Origin: Pseudomonas asgharzadehiana
GTDB lineage: Bacteria > Pseudomonadota > Gammaproteobacteria > Pseudomonadales > Pseudomonadaceae
DNA length: 64,000 bases
NCBI RefSeq assembly: GCF_019139815.1
Contig: NZ_CP077079.1
Coordinates: forward strand, 3,658,001 to 3,722,000
Direction: 5' to 3'
Under the pieces are notes generated by a model. It was not told the origin of the DNA. It did no database searches and was given only the letters and a program-made list of their open reading frames with translations. Both the position numbers and the translations under genes were made by a program. Below are positions 29,766-39,603 of the stretch, in pieces (positions within the stretch are counted from its first letter, which is position 1; every line of letters starts with the position of its first letter).

Positions 29766-30185
29766 CTACCACAACGACTTGGCCAGGATCACGATCAACA
29801 CCATATGCAGCAGGATGCTGCGCCGGATCCACACCGCGCGCCGGGGGCTCAGGCGTTGGTGGGTCAGCCAGTACGCCAGCAACACGTAATGGCCGATGAT
29901 GCTCAGGGCCAGGGTGATTTTCAGGCTCAACAGCAGCGCAAAACGTCCGGTCCACGGCATGCCCCAATAGTGCCAGGCCAAACCGATGCCCGCGCCGTAC
30001 AGCAGCACCACCACGCCATGCAGTACCTGGCGTGAACGCCGGGCAATTGCCTGCTCGGCGGTGAACTGCGCCGACCAGGCCAGTTCTTGCCGGGCGCTGT
30101 GCCAAATCACCACTTCAAAAAACAGCGTGCCGATAAAGGCGACGGCCGCCAGCAGATGCACAATCAACAGCCACGAATACAGCAT
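29766..30185 (-). CDS. CopD-like four-helix membrane protein
   Basis: 139 residues with four predicted membrane helices (about 5-25, 52-72, 82-102, 118-138). Conserved His in the first helix (LIVHLLAAVAFIG) and later His residues recall the CopD/cytochrome b561-like fold, so heme or copper binding is possible. It starts 9 bases after nnrS and is probably co-transcribed, which suggests a part in the NO response. The function is otherwise unknown. Confidence 0.7.
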   Translation of the reverse strand: MLYSWLLIVHLLAAVAFIGTLFFEVVIWHSARQELAWSAQFTAEQAIARRSRQVLHGVVVLLYGAGIGLAWHYWGMPWTGRFALLLSLKITLALSIIGHYVLLAYWLTHQRLSPRRAVWIRRSILLHMVLIVILAKSLW

Positions 30186-30194
30186 GGGGTTCTC

Positions 30195-31385
30195 CTAACC
30201 GGGGTGCCCGTCGACGCGCGCCTGCCACAACATCGGCCCATAACGCCACAGGTACAACCCCAGGCCGACGGACCAGCACAGGCCGGCCAACCACAACGCC
30301 GCCACCGGCCACACCGGCACCATCAACACCCGGCAGACACACGCCAGGTTCAGCAGCACAAAGGCCAGGGTCATTCCGCTTGGCGGCTGCAAGGGCCGGC
30401 CGGTGTGGCCCAGGCTGACCCGCGCGATCATCGCCAGGATCAAACCGCCCATGGCGCCTACGGTCAGCGCATGCACCGCCAGGCTCGGGTTGAGCGGCGC
30501 CCCCAAGTGCCACAGCGCCATGCCCAGGCACGCCAGTGCCAGCCAGGCATACGCCAGGTGCAACGACCACAGCAGCGGCACGCGCCACAGGCCACGATCA
30601 TGCCAACGCGCCAGGCGCAACAGATGGCCAAGGCCCAGGGCGGCGAACAAGCCGCCAAGCCACACTCCGGGCGCAGCCGCCAGACCTGCGGCATAGGCCA
30701 GCGCCACCAGGATCGCGCCGCCCAATAACAGGCGATCAAGCCAGGGCCAGGGTTTTACCGCCTCGACCCGGCCCAGCCCGCGCTGGGTAAAAAACGGAAT
30801 CACGCGGCCGCCGATCAGGCCCATCATCGCCGCCACCAGCCATAACCCGGTGAGCACCGACTGGCGCTGCCAGCCATCGTCCTGACGCAACAGCCCGTAC
30901 AGCGAAATCCCATCCGCCACGGCCAGCAGCACCAGCACCAGCACAATCGGGTAGTTACGCTTCTGCCGTACCTGCCACAGTGTCCACCCCATCACCCCGG
31001 CCACGGCCAGCGGGAAACTCAGTTCCAGCAGCGCCAGCAACGGCCATGGCAGGTTCAGCAACCAGCCCAGCCGCGCCGCCAGCCACAGCCCGGCCAGCGC
31101 CGCCAACGGCCCGCCGCTGAGGCCGGGGCGACCGGTCCAGGTCTGCACGGCCGTGAGCAGGAACCCGGCGATCGTTGCCACGCCAAAGCCAAACAGCAAC
31201 TCATGCCGATGCCACGCCAGCCAGCCGCCGGCCGGCTGCCAACCGCCGGTGGCGCCACCCAGGGCCAGCAACCACAAGGGAATCGCCAGCGCCGCCAACA
31301 GGCACGCGCCGAGGAAAAATGGCCGGAAGGCCAAGCGAAACAACGGGGTAATCGACATTGCCTTGCGCCGATCCAGTACGTGCAT
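30195..31385 (-). CDS. nnrS: NnrS family NO-response membrane protein
   Basis: 396 residues from ATG 31385, with about 12 membrane helices. Family features are FRPFFLGACLLAALAIPLW near the N-terminus, WHRHELLFGFG, GGRVIPFFTQRG and HALTVGAMGGLILAMIARV. NnrS is a heme- and copper-containing inner-membrane protein that protects cells against nitrosative stress. It is divergent from dnr, with an FNR-type box in the shared promoter region. Confidence 0.9.
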   Translation of the reverse strand: MHVLDRRKAMSITPLFRLAFRPFFLGACLLAALAIPLWLLALGGATGGWQPAGGWLAWHRHELLFGFGVATIAGFLLTAVQTWTGRPGLSGGPLAALAGLWLAARLGWLLNLPWPLLALLELSFPLAVAGVMGWTLWQVRQKRNYPIVLVLVLLAVADGISLYGLLRQDDGWQRQSVLTGLWLVAAMMGLIGGRVIPFFTQRGLGRVEAVKPWPWLDRLLLGGAILVALAYAAGLAAAPGVWLGGLFAALGLGHLLRLARWHDRGLWRVPLLWSLHLAYAWLALACLGMALWHLGAPLNPSLAVHALTVGAMGGLILAMIARVSLGHTGRPLQPPSGMTLAFVLLNLACVCRVLMVPVWPVAALWLAGLCWSVGLGLYLWRYGPMLWQARVDGHPG

Positions 31386-31443
31386 GCCACGGCTCCTCCA
31401 CTCATCATTGCGCGAATTTTGCGCCGGTGCGCGGGCGTTGCCC

Positions 31444-31457
31444 TTGTCGCAGATCAA
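31444..31457. promoter_or_regulatory. Dnr/Anr (FNR-type) box between nnrS and dnr
   Basis: TTGTCGCAGATCAA matches TTGAT-N4-ATCAA with one change (TTGTC half). Its centre is about 65 bases from the nnrS start and 70 from the dnr start. Toward nnrS an AAAATT -10-like hexamer (31415-31420) would place transcription start about 42 bases from the centre, the class II distance; toward dnr GATTAA at 31477-31482 is a weaker candidate. Confidence 0.65.
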
Positions 31458-31520
31458 GCTGCGCCAAGGCGCCCTGGATTAACCTTGAGCCCCTTCCCCC
31501 CCTTGTGTACCGAGGTAATG

Positions 31521-32204
31521 ATGGTGCTCCATCGTGTCCATCACCAGATCCTGCGCAGCCATCACCTGTTCGAGCCCATGGACGAGGCCCAACTCAATGA
31601 GCTGATGAGCAGCAGCCAATTGCTCAGCGTCGACAAAGGCGAGCCGTTGTTTCGCCAGGGCGAGCCCGCCGACGCGTTCTATTTTGTGATTGCCGGCGCG
31701 GTGAAGATCTACCGTCTGACCCCGGACGGCCAGGAGAAAGTGTTCGAGGTCATCGGCGAGCGCCAGACCTTCGCCGAAGCGATGATGCTGATGGACACCC
31801 CCAACTACGTGGCGTGTGCCGAAGCGGTGTGCCCCACCCAGCTGTATCGCCTGTCCAACGCCACGTACATGCGCCTGCTGCAGAGCAACAGCCGCCTCAC
31901 GTTTGCCCTGCTGGCCAAGTTGTCCGTGCGCCTGCATCAGCGGGTCAATGAGATCGAAACCCTGTCGCTGAAAAACGCCACCCACCGCGTGGTGCGCTAC
32001 CTGTTGACCCAACTGATGCACCTGCACGCCGACGCGACGCGCTTCGAGTTGCCCATGGCCAAGCAATTGATCGCCGGGCACTTGTCGATCCAGCCGGAAA
32101 CGTTCTCACGGATTATCCGACGCTTGATCGACGAACGGATCATCACTCAGGACGGTCGCCACATCGCCATACTCGACCGCCCGCGCCTGGAGCAATTTGA
32201 GTGA
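31521..32204 (+). CDS. dnr: Crp/Fnr-family NO-responsive regulator Dnr
   Basis: 227 residues, exactly as in P. aeruginosa Dnr, with near-identical blocks such as FRQGEPADAFYFVIAG, KIYRLTPDGQEK and LSIQPETFSRII. Cyclic-nucleotide-type sensor domain (1-~140), dimer helix, then the C-terminal HTH. No N-terminal cysteines for a 4Fe-4S cluster, so it is Dnr (heme/NO sensing) rather than Anr. I chose ATG 31521 (GAGGT upstream); ATG 31518 is directly before it. It activates nor and other denitrification genes through boxes like those found here. Confidence 0.93.
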   Translation: MVLHRVHHQILRSHHLFEPMDEAQLNELMSSSQLLSVDKGEPLFRQGEPADAFYFVIAGAVKIYRLTPDGQEKVFEVIGERQTFAEAMMLMDTPNYVACAEAVCPTQLYRLSNATYMRLLQSNSRLTFALLAKLSVRLHQRVNEIETLSLKNATHRVVRYLLTQLMHLHADATRFELPMAKQLIAGHLSIQPETFSRIIRRLIDERIITQDGRHIAILDRPRLEQFE

Positions 32205-32392
32205 AAAAGTGCCTGTATTGCCAACAGCGCAATGCCGAGCAGCGCGACACCTGCGAACGCTGCGCGATGCCCCTGCCCGCCTCCGAAGCCGTCACCCAGG
32301 CGCGACGGCTGAGTCGCTTCCAATGGTTTTGCCTGGGCCTCACGCTGTTTTGCATCGCCATGTTCTTTTGGCTGCCGCGCAGTTTCTACTGA
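32201..32392 (+). CDS. Small zinc-ribbon/membrane protein of the dnr-nor cluster
   Basis: 63 residues from GTG 32201, overlapping the dnr stop by 4 bases. The N-terminus has two CxxC pairs (KKCLYCQQ, DTCERCAMP) forming a zinc ribbon; one membrane helix follows (about 42-59). It corresponds in place to PA0526 between norD and dnr in P. aeruginosa. Its 3' end overlaps the convergent norD gene by 7 bases. Unknown function; coupling to dnr suggests a part in NO signalling or in assembling NO reductase. Confidence 0.75.
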   Translation: MKKCLYCQQRNAEQRDTCERCAMPLPASEAVTQARRLSRFQWFCLGLTLFCIAMFFWLPRSFY

Positions 32393-34227
32393 CGCTCGGT
32401 GAGTTGGCGGTACAGCTGCGGCAAGCGCTGCGGTAACTGTTCGGGCTGGCGGATCAAGGTAAAACCGTGGGCGCCGAACATGTACGGCACATAGTCGCCG
32501 GCCTGTTTGTCGATGGTGATGCAAAACGGCACCAAGCCTTGGCGCCGCGCCTCCAGCACCGCCTGGCGGGTGTCTTCCACGCCATAGCGGCCTTCGTACA
32601 GGTCCAGGTCATTGGGTTTTCCGTCGGTGAGCAGCAACAGCAATTTGCGCCGCTGCCGGCATGCGCCCAGCAGGTTCGTGGCCTGGCGAATCGCCGCGCC
32701 CATGCGGGTGTAATAACCCGGTTTCAGCCCTTGGATCGCCCCGCGTATTTGATCATCGTAAGGTTGCTGGAATGCCTTGAGCGCCTGCAGGCGCACCTGG
32801 TGCCGACGCAATGATGAGAAGCCGTACAGCGCAAACCGATCCCCCGCCCCCGCCAGGCTTTCAGCGAACAGCAGCAGGCTGTCGCGAATCACGTCGATGA
32901 CCTTTTGCGTATCGTTCAAGTGCGCATCGGTGGACATCGACAGATCCGCCAGCAGCAGGCATGCCAGGTCGCGGTGGGTGTGGCGCTGCTCCATGAACAG
33001 GCCGCGCTCGGCACAGGCACCGTGCTGACGCTGCACGTGAAAATCCAGCCAGGCTTGCACGTCGAGCTCTGTGCCCTGGGGTTGCTGGCGTTGCCACTGG
33101 CGGTCAGTGCGCAAGTGCTGGAATTGCCGGCGCAGCCGCCGGGCCTGGGCAACCAGACGCTGCGGCAACGGCTGGGGTTGCGCGTCGCGCGGTTGCATCA
33201 GTTGCAGGTTGACGAAGCCGTCTTGCAGGCGTTGTTGACGGTAGTCCCATTCGGGCAATTTGATGCCCTCGCCCAGAGGGATATCGTCGACGTCGGCCGG
33301 TGGCAGGTCCAGGTGCAGTTTCAGGCCGCCACTCTTGCGCACGCGCTGGCGCGACAGGCTCAACTGGTCGAGGTCTTCGGCGACGCGTGCGGCGTCCGGG
33401 TCCTGGCTGTCGTCGGACCAGCGATCAAGGTCGATGTGCTCGGTCCAACTGAACAGGTTTTCCAGGCGCACCACCAATAGGCCGCCGTCGCGGCTGTTGT
33501 CGTCCAGGCGCGTGGCGCGCTTGGGGGCGCCGGTTTGTTGGCCTGGCGGGGTCGCCAGGTCTTCGCCGTCGTCATCCAGGGCGCCGCCCTGGGGCGTGTC
33601 CAGTTGCAAGGGCGGGTACAACCACAGGGGCAACGGCCAGGCGGCCCGCTCGCTGCGCGGCACATGGCGCACGCTGCCGGGCTCGCGCAGGGCCTTGCGC
33701 AAGGCTTTTTCCACGGCCGCTTCGTCGGGGGGCAAGCTGGCGGGTTCAGGGCGCAGGGCAATGTGCGCGTCCACCAGGCGCCGGTAGCTGGGCCGCAGTG
33801 CCGGGTAACGCTGCAACAGCAGCCAGGTCCAGCGCTGGTTGTCGCGTGCCCAATGTGTCATCGGCCCCGACTGCGCCGCCAGCAGCGCCAGCCACCGATA
33901 GAGTTCGCGGTTCAGCGCGGCCTGGGGGAACACCGCGAGGCTCGCCGGCAGGCGCAGACGACTGCCGTCACAGCTGGCCAACGGTGCTTGCTTGCAGGTG
34001 CCGGCGATGCGCATCAGCACATTGCGCCGCAGCAGCAGATCGCGCTCGGCGGCGGCTTCCAGGGTGATACCGGCGGCACCGCCGAGGGCGCGAAACAGCA
34101 GGGCGAGGCTGCGCTGGTGGTCGGCCAATTGAACCTGCGCTTCGGGGAAGGCCACACTGGCGCGGCGCGTGATGAAGCGGTGCCAGGCGCTGCCGACCCA
34201 CTCTTCCAGTTCCAGGGTAAAGGCCAT
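32386..34227 (-). CDS. norD: Nitric oxide reductase activation protein NorD
   Basis: 613 residues from ATG 34227; longer upstream frames run into the composite repeat and are not credible. The C-terminal von Willebrand A domain has a MIDAS-like LADLSMSTDAH (about residue 427) and LLLLTDGKPND. NorD is needed for NorCB activity, probably with a MoxR-type ATPase. In related genomes it directly follows norB; here a 759-base palindromic element separates them. Confidence 0.92.
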   Translation of the reverse strand: MAFTLELEEWVGSAWHRFITRRASVAFPEAQVQLADHQRSLALLFRALGGAAGITLEAAAERDLLLRRNVLMRIAGTCKQAPLASCDGSRLRLPASLAVFPQAALNRELYRWLALLAAQSGPMTHWARDNQRWTWLLLQRYPALRPSYRRLVDAHIALRPEPASLPPDEAAVEKALRKALREPGSVRHVPRSERAAWPLPLWLYPPLQLDTPQGGALDDDGEDLATPPGQQTGAPKRATRLDDNSRDGGLLVVRLENLFSWTEHIDLDRWSDDSQDPDAARVAEDLDQLSLSRQRVRKSGGLKLHLDLPPADVDDIPLGEGIKLPEWDYRQQRLQDGFVNLQLMQPRDAQPQPLPQRLVAQARRLRRQFQHLRTDRQWQRQQPQGTELDVQAWLDFHVQRQHGACAERGLFMEQRHTHRDLACLLLADLSMSTDAHLNDTQKVIDVIRDSLLLFAESLAGAGDRFALYGFSSLRRHQVRLQALKAFQQPYDDQIRGAIQGLKPGYYTRMGAAIRQATNLLGACRQRRKLLLLLTDGKPNDLDLYEGRYGVEDTRQAVLEARRQGLVPFCITIDKQAGDYVPYMFGAHGFTLIRQPEQLPQRLPQLYRQLTERQ

Positions 34228-34256
34228 TGGGTGTGCTCCGATTGTTGGGAGGGGTT

Positions 34257-35015
34257 GCGTGGCGGCCTTAGGGCCGACCAGGTTCTTGGTTGGGGCGAGT
34301 ACATATCCGTTGCTGCGGTAATGGCGGCTATGGGTTCCGCTCTTACAGCGGGTCACTTTTGGAAAGAGCCCAAAAGTAACCAAAAGGCTCTTGCCCCAAC
34401 ACTCGGCACCTCGCTTAGGCTCGGTGTGCCCGAACGCAGGCTTGAATCCGTGGGCCGCCGCCACGCGCCATCCATGGCGCGGGGCGGCTAACCCGGCGTC
34501 CTGCCGGGTTACCCACGGATTCAAGCCTGCGTTCGGCCAGCGTGTTTAACGGGGCGCCTAAGATCAAAAGCAAAAGCAAAAGCCAGATCAAAAGATTGCT
34601 GACTTCGTCAGCAGTTAAGGAAGTAGAAGCTGCACCGCGTACGCTTCACTGATCAGGTCGGCTCTAAGGCCGCCTCGCTTTGTTTTTGATCTGGAGCGCC
34701 CCGTTAACCACGCTGGCCGGAATTCGATAGTGATTTGGGGGGTAAACCGGCAGGGATGCCGGTTTAGCCGCCCCGCGCCATGGATGGCGCGTGGCGGCGG
34801 CCCCCCAAATCACTGTCGGATTACGGGCACACCGAGCCTAGGCGAGGTGCCGAGTGGTGGGGCGAAGCGTTTTTGGTTACTTTTGGCTGGTCCGGCATTC
34901 CGGCTTTTCCAAAAGTGACCCGCTGTAAGAGCGGAACCCATAGCCGCCGTGACCGCAGCAACGGATATGTACCCGCCCCAACCCAAGAACCTGGTCGGCC
35001 CTAAGGCCGCCACGC
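34257..35015. repeat. Composite palindromic element, copy 2
   Basis: About 759 bases, the reverse complement of the element at 20979-21685 with scattered differences. Both ends are seen fully here: GCGTGGCGGCCTTAGGGCCG at 34257 and its inverse ending 35015. It has the same two hairpin modules and the same central core. Differences include an extra stretch near 34888-34905 (CTGGTCCGGCATTCCGG) in one outer arm. It lies between norB and norD and holds no plausible gene. Confidence 0.85.
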
Positions 35016-35046
35016 CCCCCTCAACCCCATCTGAATCGCAGCACCC

Positions 35047-36471
<1,425 letters not shown>

Positions 36472-36912
36472 TCAGCCCTCCTTGTTCGGTGGCCAGTTAT
36501 TGGTATCGATCTTCGAGCTCCACTTGAGGAACTCCGCCATGTCGTCCACCTCCTGGTCGCTGAGGTTGAATTGCGGCATGGCCCGGCGTCCTGGCACACC
36601 CAGAGGCTGCATCTTCATCCAGGCATGCAGGAACGGTTTGAAGCCCTCTTCACCGCCCCGGCGCTTGAACACATTGCCCAGCTCCGGCGCAAAGTACGCG
36701 CCTTCGCCCAGTAAGGTGTGGCAGCCGACGCAGTTGTTGCGCTCCCATACGCCTTTGCCGCGCACCACCGCGTCGGTCAGTTGGTCAACGTTGCTGCGGG
36801 CGGGAAAGGTTTGTTCGGTGTGATAGGTCAGGGCCAGGAAAATCAGGAAGAAGAACACGCTTCCTCCAAAGTAAATATTCCTGGCCATGCCTTTGGTGAA
36901 GGTCTCTGACAT
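36472..36912 (-). CDS. norC: Nitric oxide reductase subunit C (cytochrome c)
   Basis: 146 residues from ATG 36912. One N-terminal membrane anchor (about 13-30) and a periplasmic mono-heme cytochrome c domain with CVGCH (61-65) and a distal Met in RRAMPQF. It carries electrons to NorB. A perfect FNR-type box at 36971-36984 drives the gene, with TATCAT at 36942-36947 as the -10. Confidence 0.96.
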   Translation of the reverse strand: MSETFTKGMARNIYFGGSVFFFLIFLALTYHTEQTFPARSNVDQLTDAVVRGKGVWERNNCVGCHTLLGEGAYFAPELGNVFKRRGGEEGFKPFLHAWMKMQPLGVPGRRAMPQFNLSDQEVDDMAEFLKWSSKIDTNNWPPNKEG

Positions 36913-36970
36913 GCTCGCTTCCTCATGGCTTGGCGGTGGCCATGATAGGAAGGTGGGGAGGCAAAGCTGC

Positions 36971-36984
36971 TTGATGGCGATCAA
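36971..36984 (-). promoter_or_regulatory. Dnr box of the norCB promoter
   Basis: TTGATGGCGATCAA is a perfect TTGAT-N4-ATCAA palindrome. With TATCAT at 36942-36947 the predicted start is about 42 bases from the box centre, the class II FNR arrangement. It lies 59-72 bases upstream of norC. Confidence 0.88.
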
Positions 36985-37020
36985 GAATTGTTGATCGAAG
37001 CGCTGGGATATTTTCGCCGC

Positions 37021-37503
37021 TCAATGCACCGCTTCAAGCGCTTGCTGCGCCTTGCCTTTGGCCTGCCCGCGCAGATACAACGCCTCCACCAGCTTTTGCC
37101 GCTCATCCTGAGGCAACCCACTGGCAAACTGCGCCAACGTCGTGTCCACCAACGCCCGGAGCGCCGCATCCGCCTCGCGCGCCTTGGCCAGTTCGGCCAC
37201 CAGTACGTCGCGGTCCAGGGTCGGCGCCTGCAGTTGCCTGATCACGCCCATGCGCGCCTCACGCCCGGCCATGACCAGCGGCTGGCTGTCGGCACGGTTG
37301 TGCCGCAGCAGTTGACGCAATTCCTTGCGGCGCTGCGGCGGCAACTTGAACATGGCCTGGCGCAACCCATGTTGGTTGACCATCGCTTCAGCCGGCTCGG
37401 CAACGGTCATCCAGTGATAAAGGCCGCCCCCTACCCCACCGATCAAAAACACGTTGAGCAACACCGACACGAACAACCAAGGCTTAAGGGATCTGGCTGT
37501 CAT
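37021..37503 (-). CDS. Periplasmic heavy-metal-sensor-like protein
   Basis: 160 residues. An N-terminal membrane anchor (about 9-28) is followed by an all-helical periplasmic domain with LPPQRRKELRQLLRHNR and a long C-terminal helix. This resembles the CnrX/Spy-like heavy-metal resistance family. It ends a three-gene set with 4-base overlaps (ECF sigma, putative anti-sigma, this protein), the CnrYXH logic of periplasmic sensing relayed to an ECF factor. The ligand is unknown. Confidence 0.72.
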   Translation of the reverse strand: MTARSLKPWLFVSVLLNVFLIGGVGGGLYHWMTVAEPAEAMVNQHGLRQAMFKLPPQRRKELRQLLRHNRADSQPLVMAGREARMGVIRQLQAPTLDRDVLVAELAKAREADAALRALVDTTLAQFASGLPQDERQKLVEALYLRGQAKGKAQQALEAVH

Positions 37504-37931
37504 TGTTCGGCTTCCTGCGCGTTGACGTTGAAGACGACCTGCGCATCGCCCTGATCAAAGACACTGGGCAATATCTCGGCTGGCAGGCTGGGCAACGGCA
37601 TGCTCAAGGACGCCACCAACATCCCGGTGACGACACCGGCGATGCCCGCGCCAACAAGGCTCGCGGGCGAGAGCCAATCGGCATAGCGCGACCAGAAAGA
37701 GCGGCGTACGGTTGCCGACTGACGAATCCGCCGGGCCAGCGCCGGGGCGGCGCATGCCGGTTGATGGCTGTCCAGTTGCCGATCCAGCCAACCCGCCGTC
37801 GCCAGGGTCTGGCGCGCGTGAAGGTTGCCGCTGTCCAGCAGGGCTTGGGCCGCGTCCTGTTCAGCGGCAGGCCAGCGCCGCAGATCGGCGCCGTAGGCAT
37901 CGGCCAGGTAGGCAAAGCGTTCAAGTGTCAT
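37500..37931 (-). CDS. Putative anti-sigma factor (membrane)
   Basis: 143 residues. A cytoplasmic N-terminal part (about 1-85) of helical, Ala/Arg-rich sequence, one membrane helix (about 91-113, SLVGAGIAGVVTGMLVASLS) and a short periplasmic tail. No zinc-binding HxxxCxxC motif. Position directly downstream of the ECF sigma gene with a 4-base overlap, and the topology, point to an anti-sigma factor; no family match is evident. Confidence 0.65.
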   Translation of the reverse strand: MTLERFAYLADAYGADLRRWPAAEQDAAQALLDSGNLHARQTLATAGWLDRQLDSHQPACAAPALARRIRQSATVRRSFWSRYADWLSPASLVGAGIAGVVTGMLVASLSMPLPSLPAEILPSVFDQGDAQVVFNVNAQEAEQ

Positions 37932-38506
37932 GTGGTTCCCCTTCCTGGGCGGGCAAGCCCGGGTGTGTCGGCAAGTTGGCTGCGCAACTGGCGGCGGGCC
38001 CGCGACAGCAGGCTTTCCAGTGCCTCGACGCTGATATTCATCAGGGCTGCGGCGTCAATGTTCGACAGCTCCTGGTAGTACTGCAACACAATGGCTTCGC
38101 GCTGGCGCTCGGGCAACGCGGCCAAGGCGGCAGCCATGCGCGCGCTGCGCTCGGCGGTTTCGAGTTGCTCATCGGCCGATGGCGCACTGTCCGGCAGCTC
38201 AAGCACGTCTTTATCGTGCAGAGCTCGCTCTTTGCGCCGACGCAAACGGTCGTGGCACAGGTTGAGCGCCACCCTGTGCAACCACGTATCGAAACGCGCC
38301 TCGCCGCTGCGCCAACCGGCGGCGTGCCGCCAGATGCGCAGGAAACTTTCCTGGGCCACGTCCTTGGCCTCGTCGGCATCCCCCAGCAACCGGCTGGCGA
38401 GCGCCAGCAAACGCGGGAGCTTGCGCGTGACCATCTCGTTGACGGCGGCAGGTTCGTTGTTGCCGATACGCGCCAGCAGCTCAACGTCCGGATCAATGTC
38501 TTTCAA
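37928..38506 (-). CDS. ECF-type RNA polymerase sigma factor
   Basis: 192 residues. Region 2 is GDADEAKDVAQESFLRIWRH with the following WLHRVALNLCHDRLRR; region 4 is LPERQREAIVLQYYQELSNI with the DNA-binding helix ISVEALESLLSRARRQLR. First gene of a translationally coupled trio with the membrane anti-sigma candidate and periplasmic sensor. Target promoters are unknown; autoregulation and control of the adjacent 38525-38836 gene are plausible. Confidence 0.92.
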   Translation of the reverse strand: MKDIDPDVELLARIGNNEPAAVNEMVTRKLPRLLALASRLLGDADEAKDVAQESFLRIWRHAAGWRSGEARFDTWLHRVALNLCHDRLRRRKERALHDKDVLELPDSAPSADEQLETAERSARMAAALAALPERQREAIVLQYYQELSNIDAAALMNISVEALESLLSRARRQLRSQLADTPGLARPGRGTT

Positions 38507-38524
38507 TCGGGCAGTTCCAAAAAA

Positions 38525-38836
38525 TCAGCGGACCCAATGCCCTTCACGCCAATACCAATTGGGGCCATGGGCTTCCCAGTGGCCAGGCTCCCAGCGTGCG
38601 TTTCGCATCACCGGCTGCCAGTGGCCCGGCACCCACGCATACCCCTGCCCTTCCCAGCGCCAGTGCCCCCGGTCCCAGGCGTAACCGGGTCGCTCGACCG
38701 GGACCACTTCCACACGCTGCGGTGGCGGTGCCTGGCGAATGATGATCTCGGTCTGGGCAAAGGCCGGCGTGCTGACAAACGCGGCAAAGGCCAGTGGAGC
38801 AAGCAAGGCATAGCGCAATAGCGTCAGGACTTTCAT
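38525..38836 (-). CDS. YXWGXW repeat-containing secreted protein
   Basis: 103 residues from ATG 38836 with a clear signal peptide (YALLAPLAFAAFVSTPAFA). The mature part is built of repeated Trp/His/Gly units: GYAWDRGHWRWEGQ, GYAWVPGHWQP, ARWEPGHWE, NWYWREGHWVR. Such YXWGXW proteins are exported and of unknown function. It lies 18 bases upstream of the ECF sigma gene on the same strand and may belong to its operon or regulon. Confidence 0.8.
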   Translation of the reverse strand: MKVLTLLRYALLAPLAFAAFVSTPAFAQTEIIIRQAPPPQRVEVVPVERPGYAWDRGHWRWEGQGYAWVPGHWQPVMRNARWEPGHWEAHGPNWYWREGHWVR

Positions 38837-39060
38837 GGCAACTCCTTCATCGACGTGTACCCGTACACGCCTCTGTAGGGTTGAACGGCGGGTAGCGAGA
38901 AATCCGTCGCGGCGGCATGGATTTTTCTTCGGGCAGGGGGTCGAGGGCAGTATTGCCTGGGTGTTGGCGGGACTTGATGAAATATTTGAAAGGATCGCGA
39001 CGGATTTTCCCCCGTGGCGGCGTTCAAGGAATAACGCTGCGCACACCAAGAGGAAATACC

Positions 39061-39201
39061 ATGTCCCGTCGTCTATCCATGCTGGTTGCCGCCCTGTTGA
39101 TCGTCAGCCTCAGCGGCTGCGTGATCGTGCCCGAGCATCGCCATTGCTGCTGGCGTTACTACGGCGCAACCGATGCCCCCACCAGCACCGTCAACGGCTA
39201 G
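39061..39201 (+). CDS. Small lipoprotein
   Basis: 46 residues from ATG 39061 (AGAGGAAA upstream). The signal peptide ends in the lipobox LSGC (Cys20), giving a ~27-residue mature lipopeptide rich in His and Cys (EHRHCCWRYYG). The His/Cys content is notable next to a metal-sensor-like sigma system, but metal binding is only a guess. Confidence 0.6.
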   Translation: MSRRLSMLVAALLIVSLSGCVIVPEHRHCCWRYYGATDAPTSTVNG

Positions 39202-39344
39202 CTCAGCACCGCAAACCCGTGGCGCCCGGCCTTGATCTCGGTGCGCAGTTCGCCAATGAGGTTCGATATGGCATGGATGCCGTCCAACCCCTCGGGGGCT
39301 GCATGGTCAGCAGCGGCAAAAGTGCCGGAGCGCAAATCGCAGGC
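39202..39344. other. Intergenic stretch, possible gene remnant
   Basis: No complete gene. On the minus strand the last ~28 codons before TAG 39200 read like protein (DGIHAISNLIGELRTEIKAG) but have no credible upstream start, so a decayed gene end is possible. Confidence 0.3.
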
Positions 39345-39348
39345 AAAA

Positions 39349-39383
39349 AAAATCCCAAGTAGCTGATGGAAACTTGGGATTTA
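39349..39383 (-). terminator. Rho-independent terminator, minus strand
   Basis: A 10-base stem (AATCCCAAGT with ACTTGGGATT) and short loop are followed on the minus strand by a run of eight T. It would end transcription coming from 39.6 kb leftward. The 220 A+T-rich bases upstream (39384-39603) contain a second palindrome, GGTTATTAACTCAATAACC (39580-39598), and no convincing gene. Confidence 0.7.
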
Positions 39384-39603
39384 AAAATGCATAAACCGTG
39401 GGAGGTGAACGCCGGGCTATAGTAACCACTGCAATAACGTGTAACAAGATTATTTTGATCCTTTCGTCGGATTCTAAACGCTGTAAGTCCTTCAATAACC
39501 ACATGTTTTTTAAGGTAGTGAAACCTATTTATGCCACTTTTTGGTGCAACTACCGCCTATATACCCGCTTACATATGAGGGTTATTAACTCAATAACCAG
39601 GCG

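Noticed and set aside
34228..34524. N-terminal extension of norD of about 99 codons
   Set aside because: It lies inside the composite repeat (same translation appears from copy 1 at 21455-21600), has no ribosome site, and NorD proteins start at the MAFTLELEEW position.
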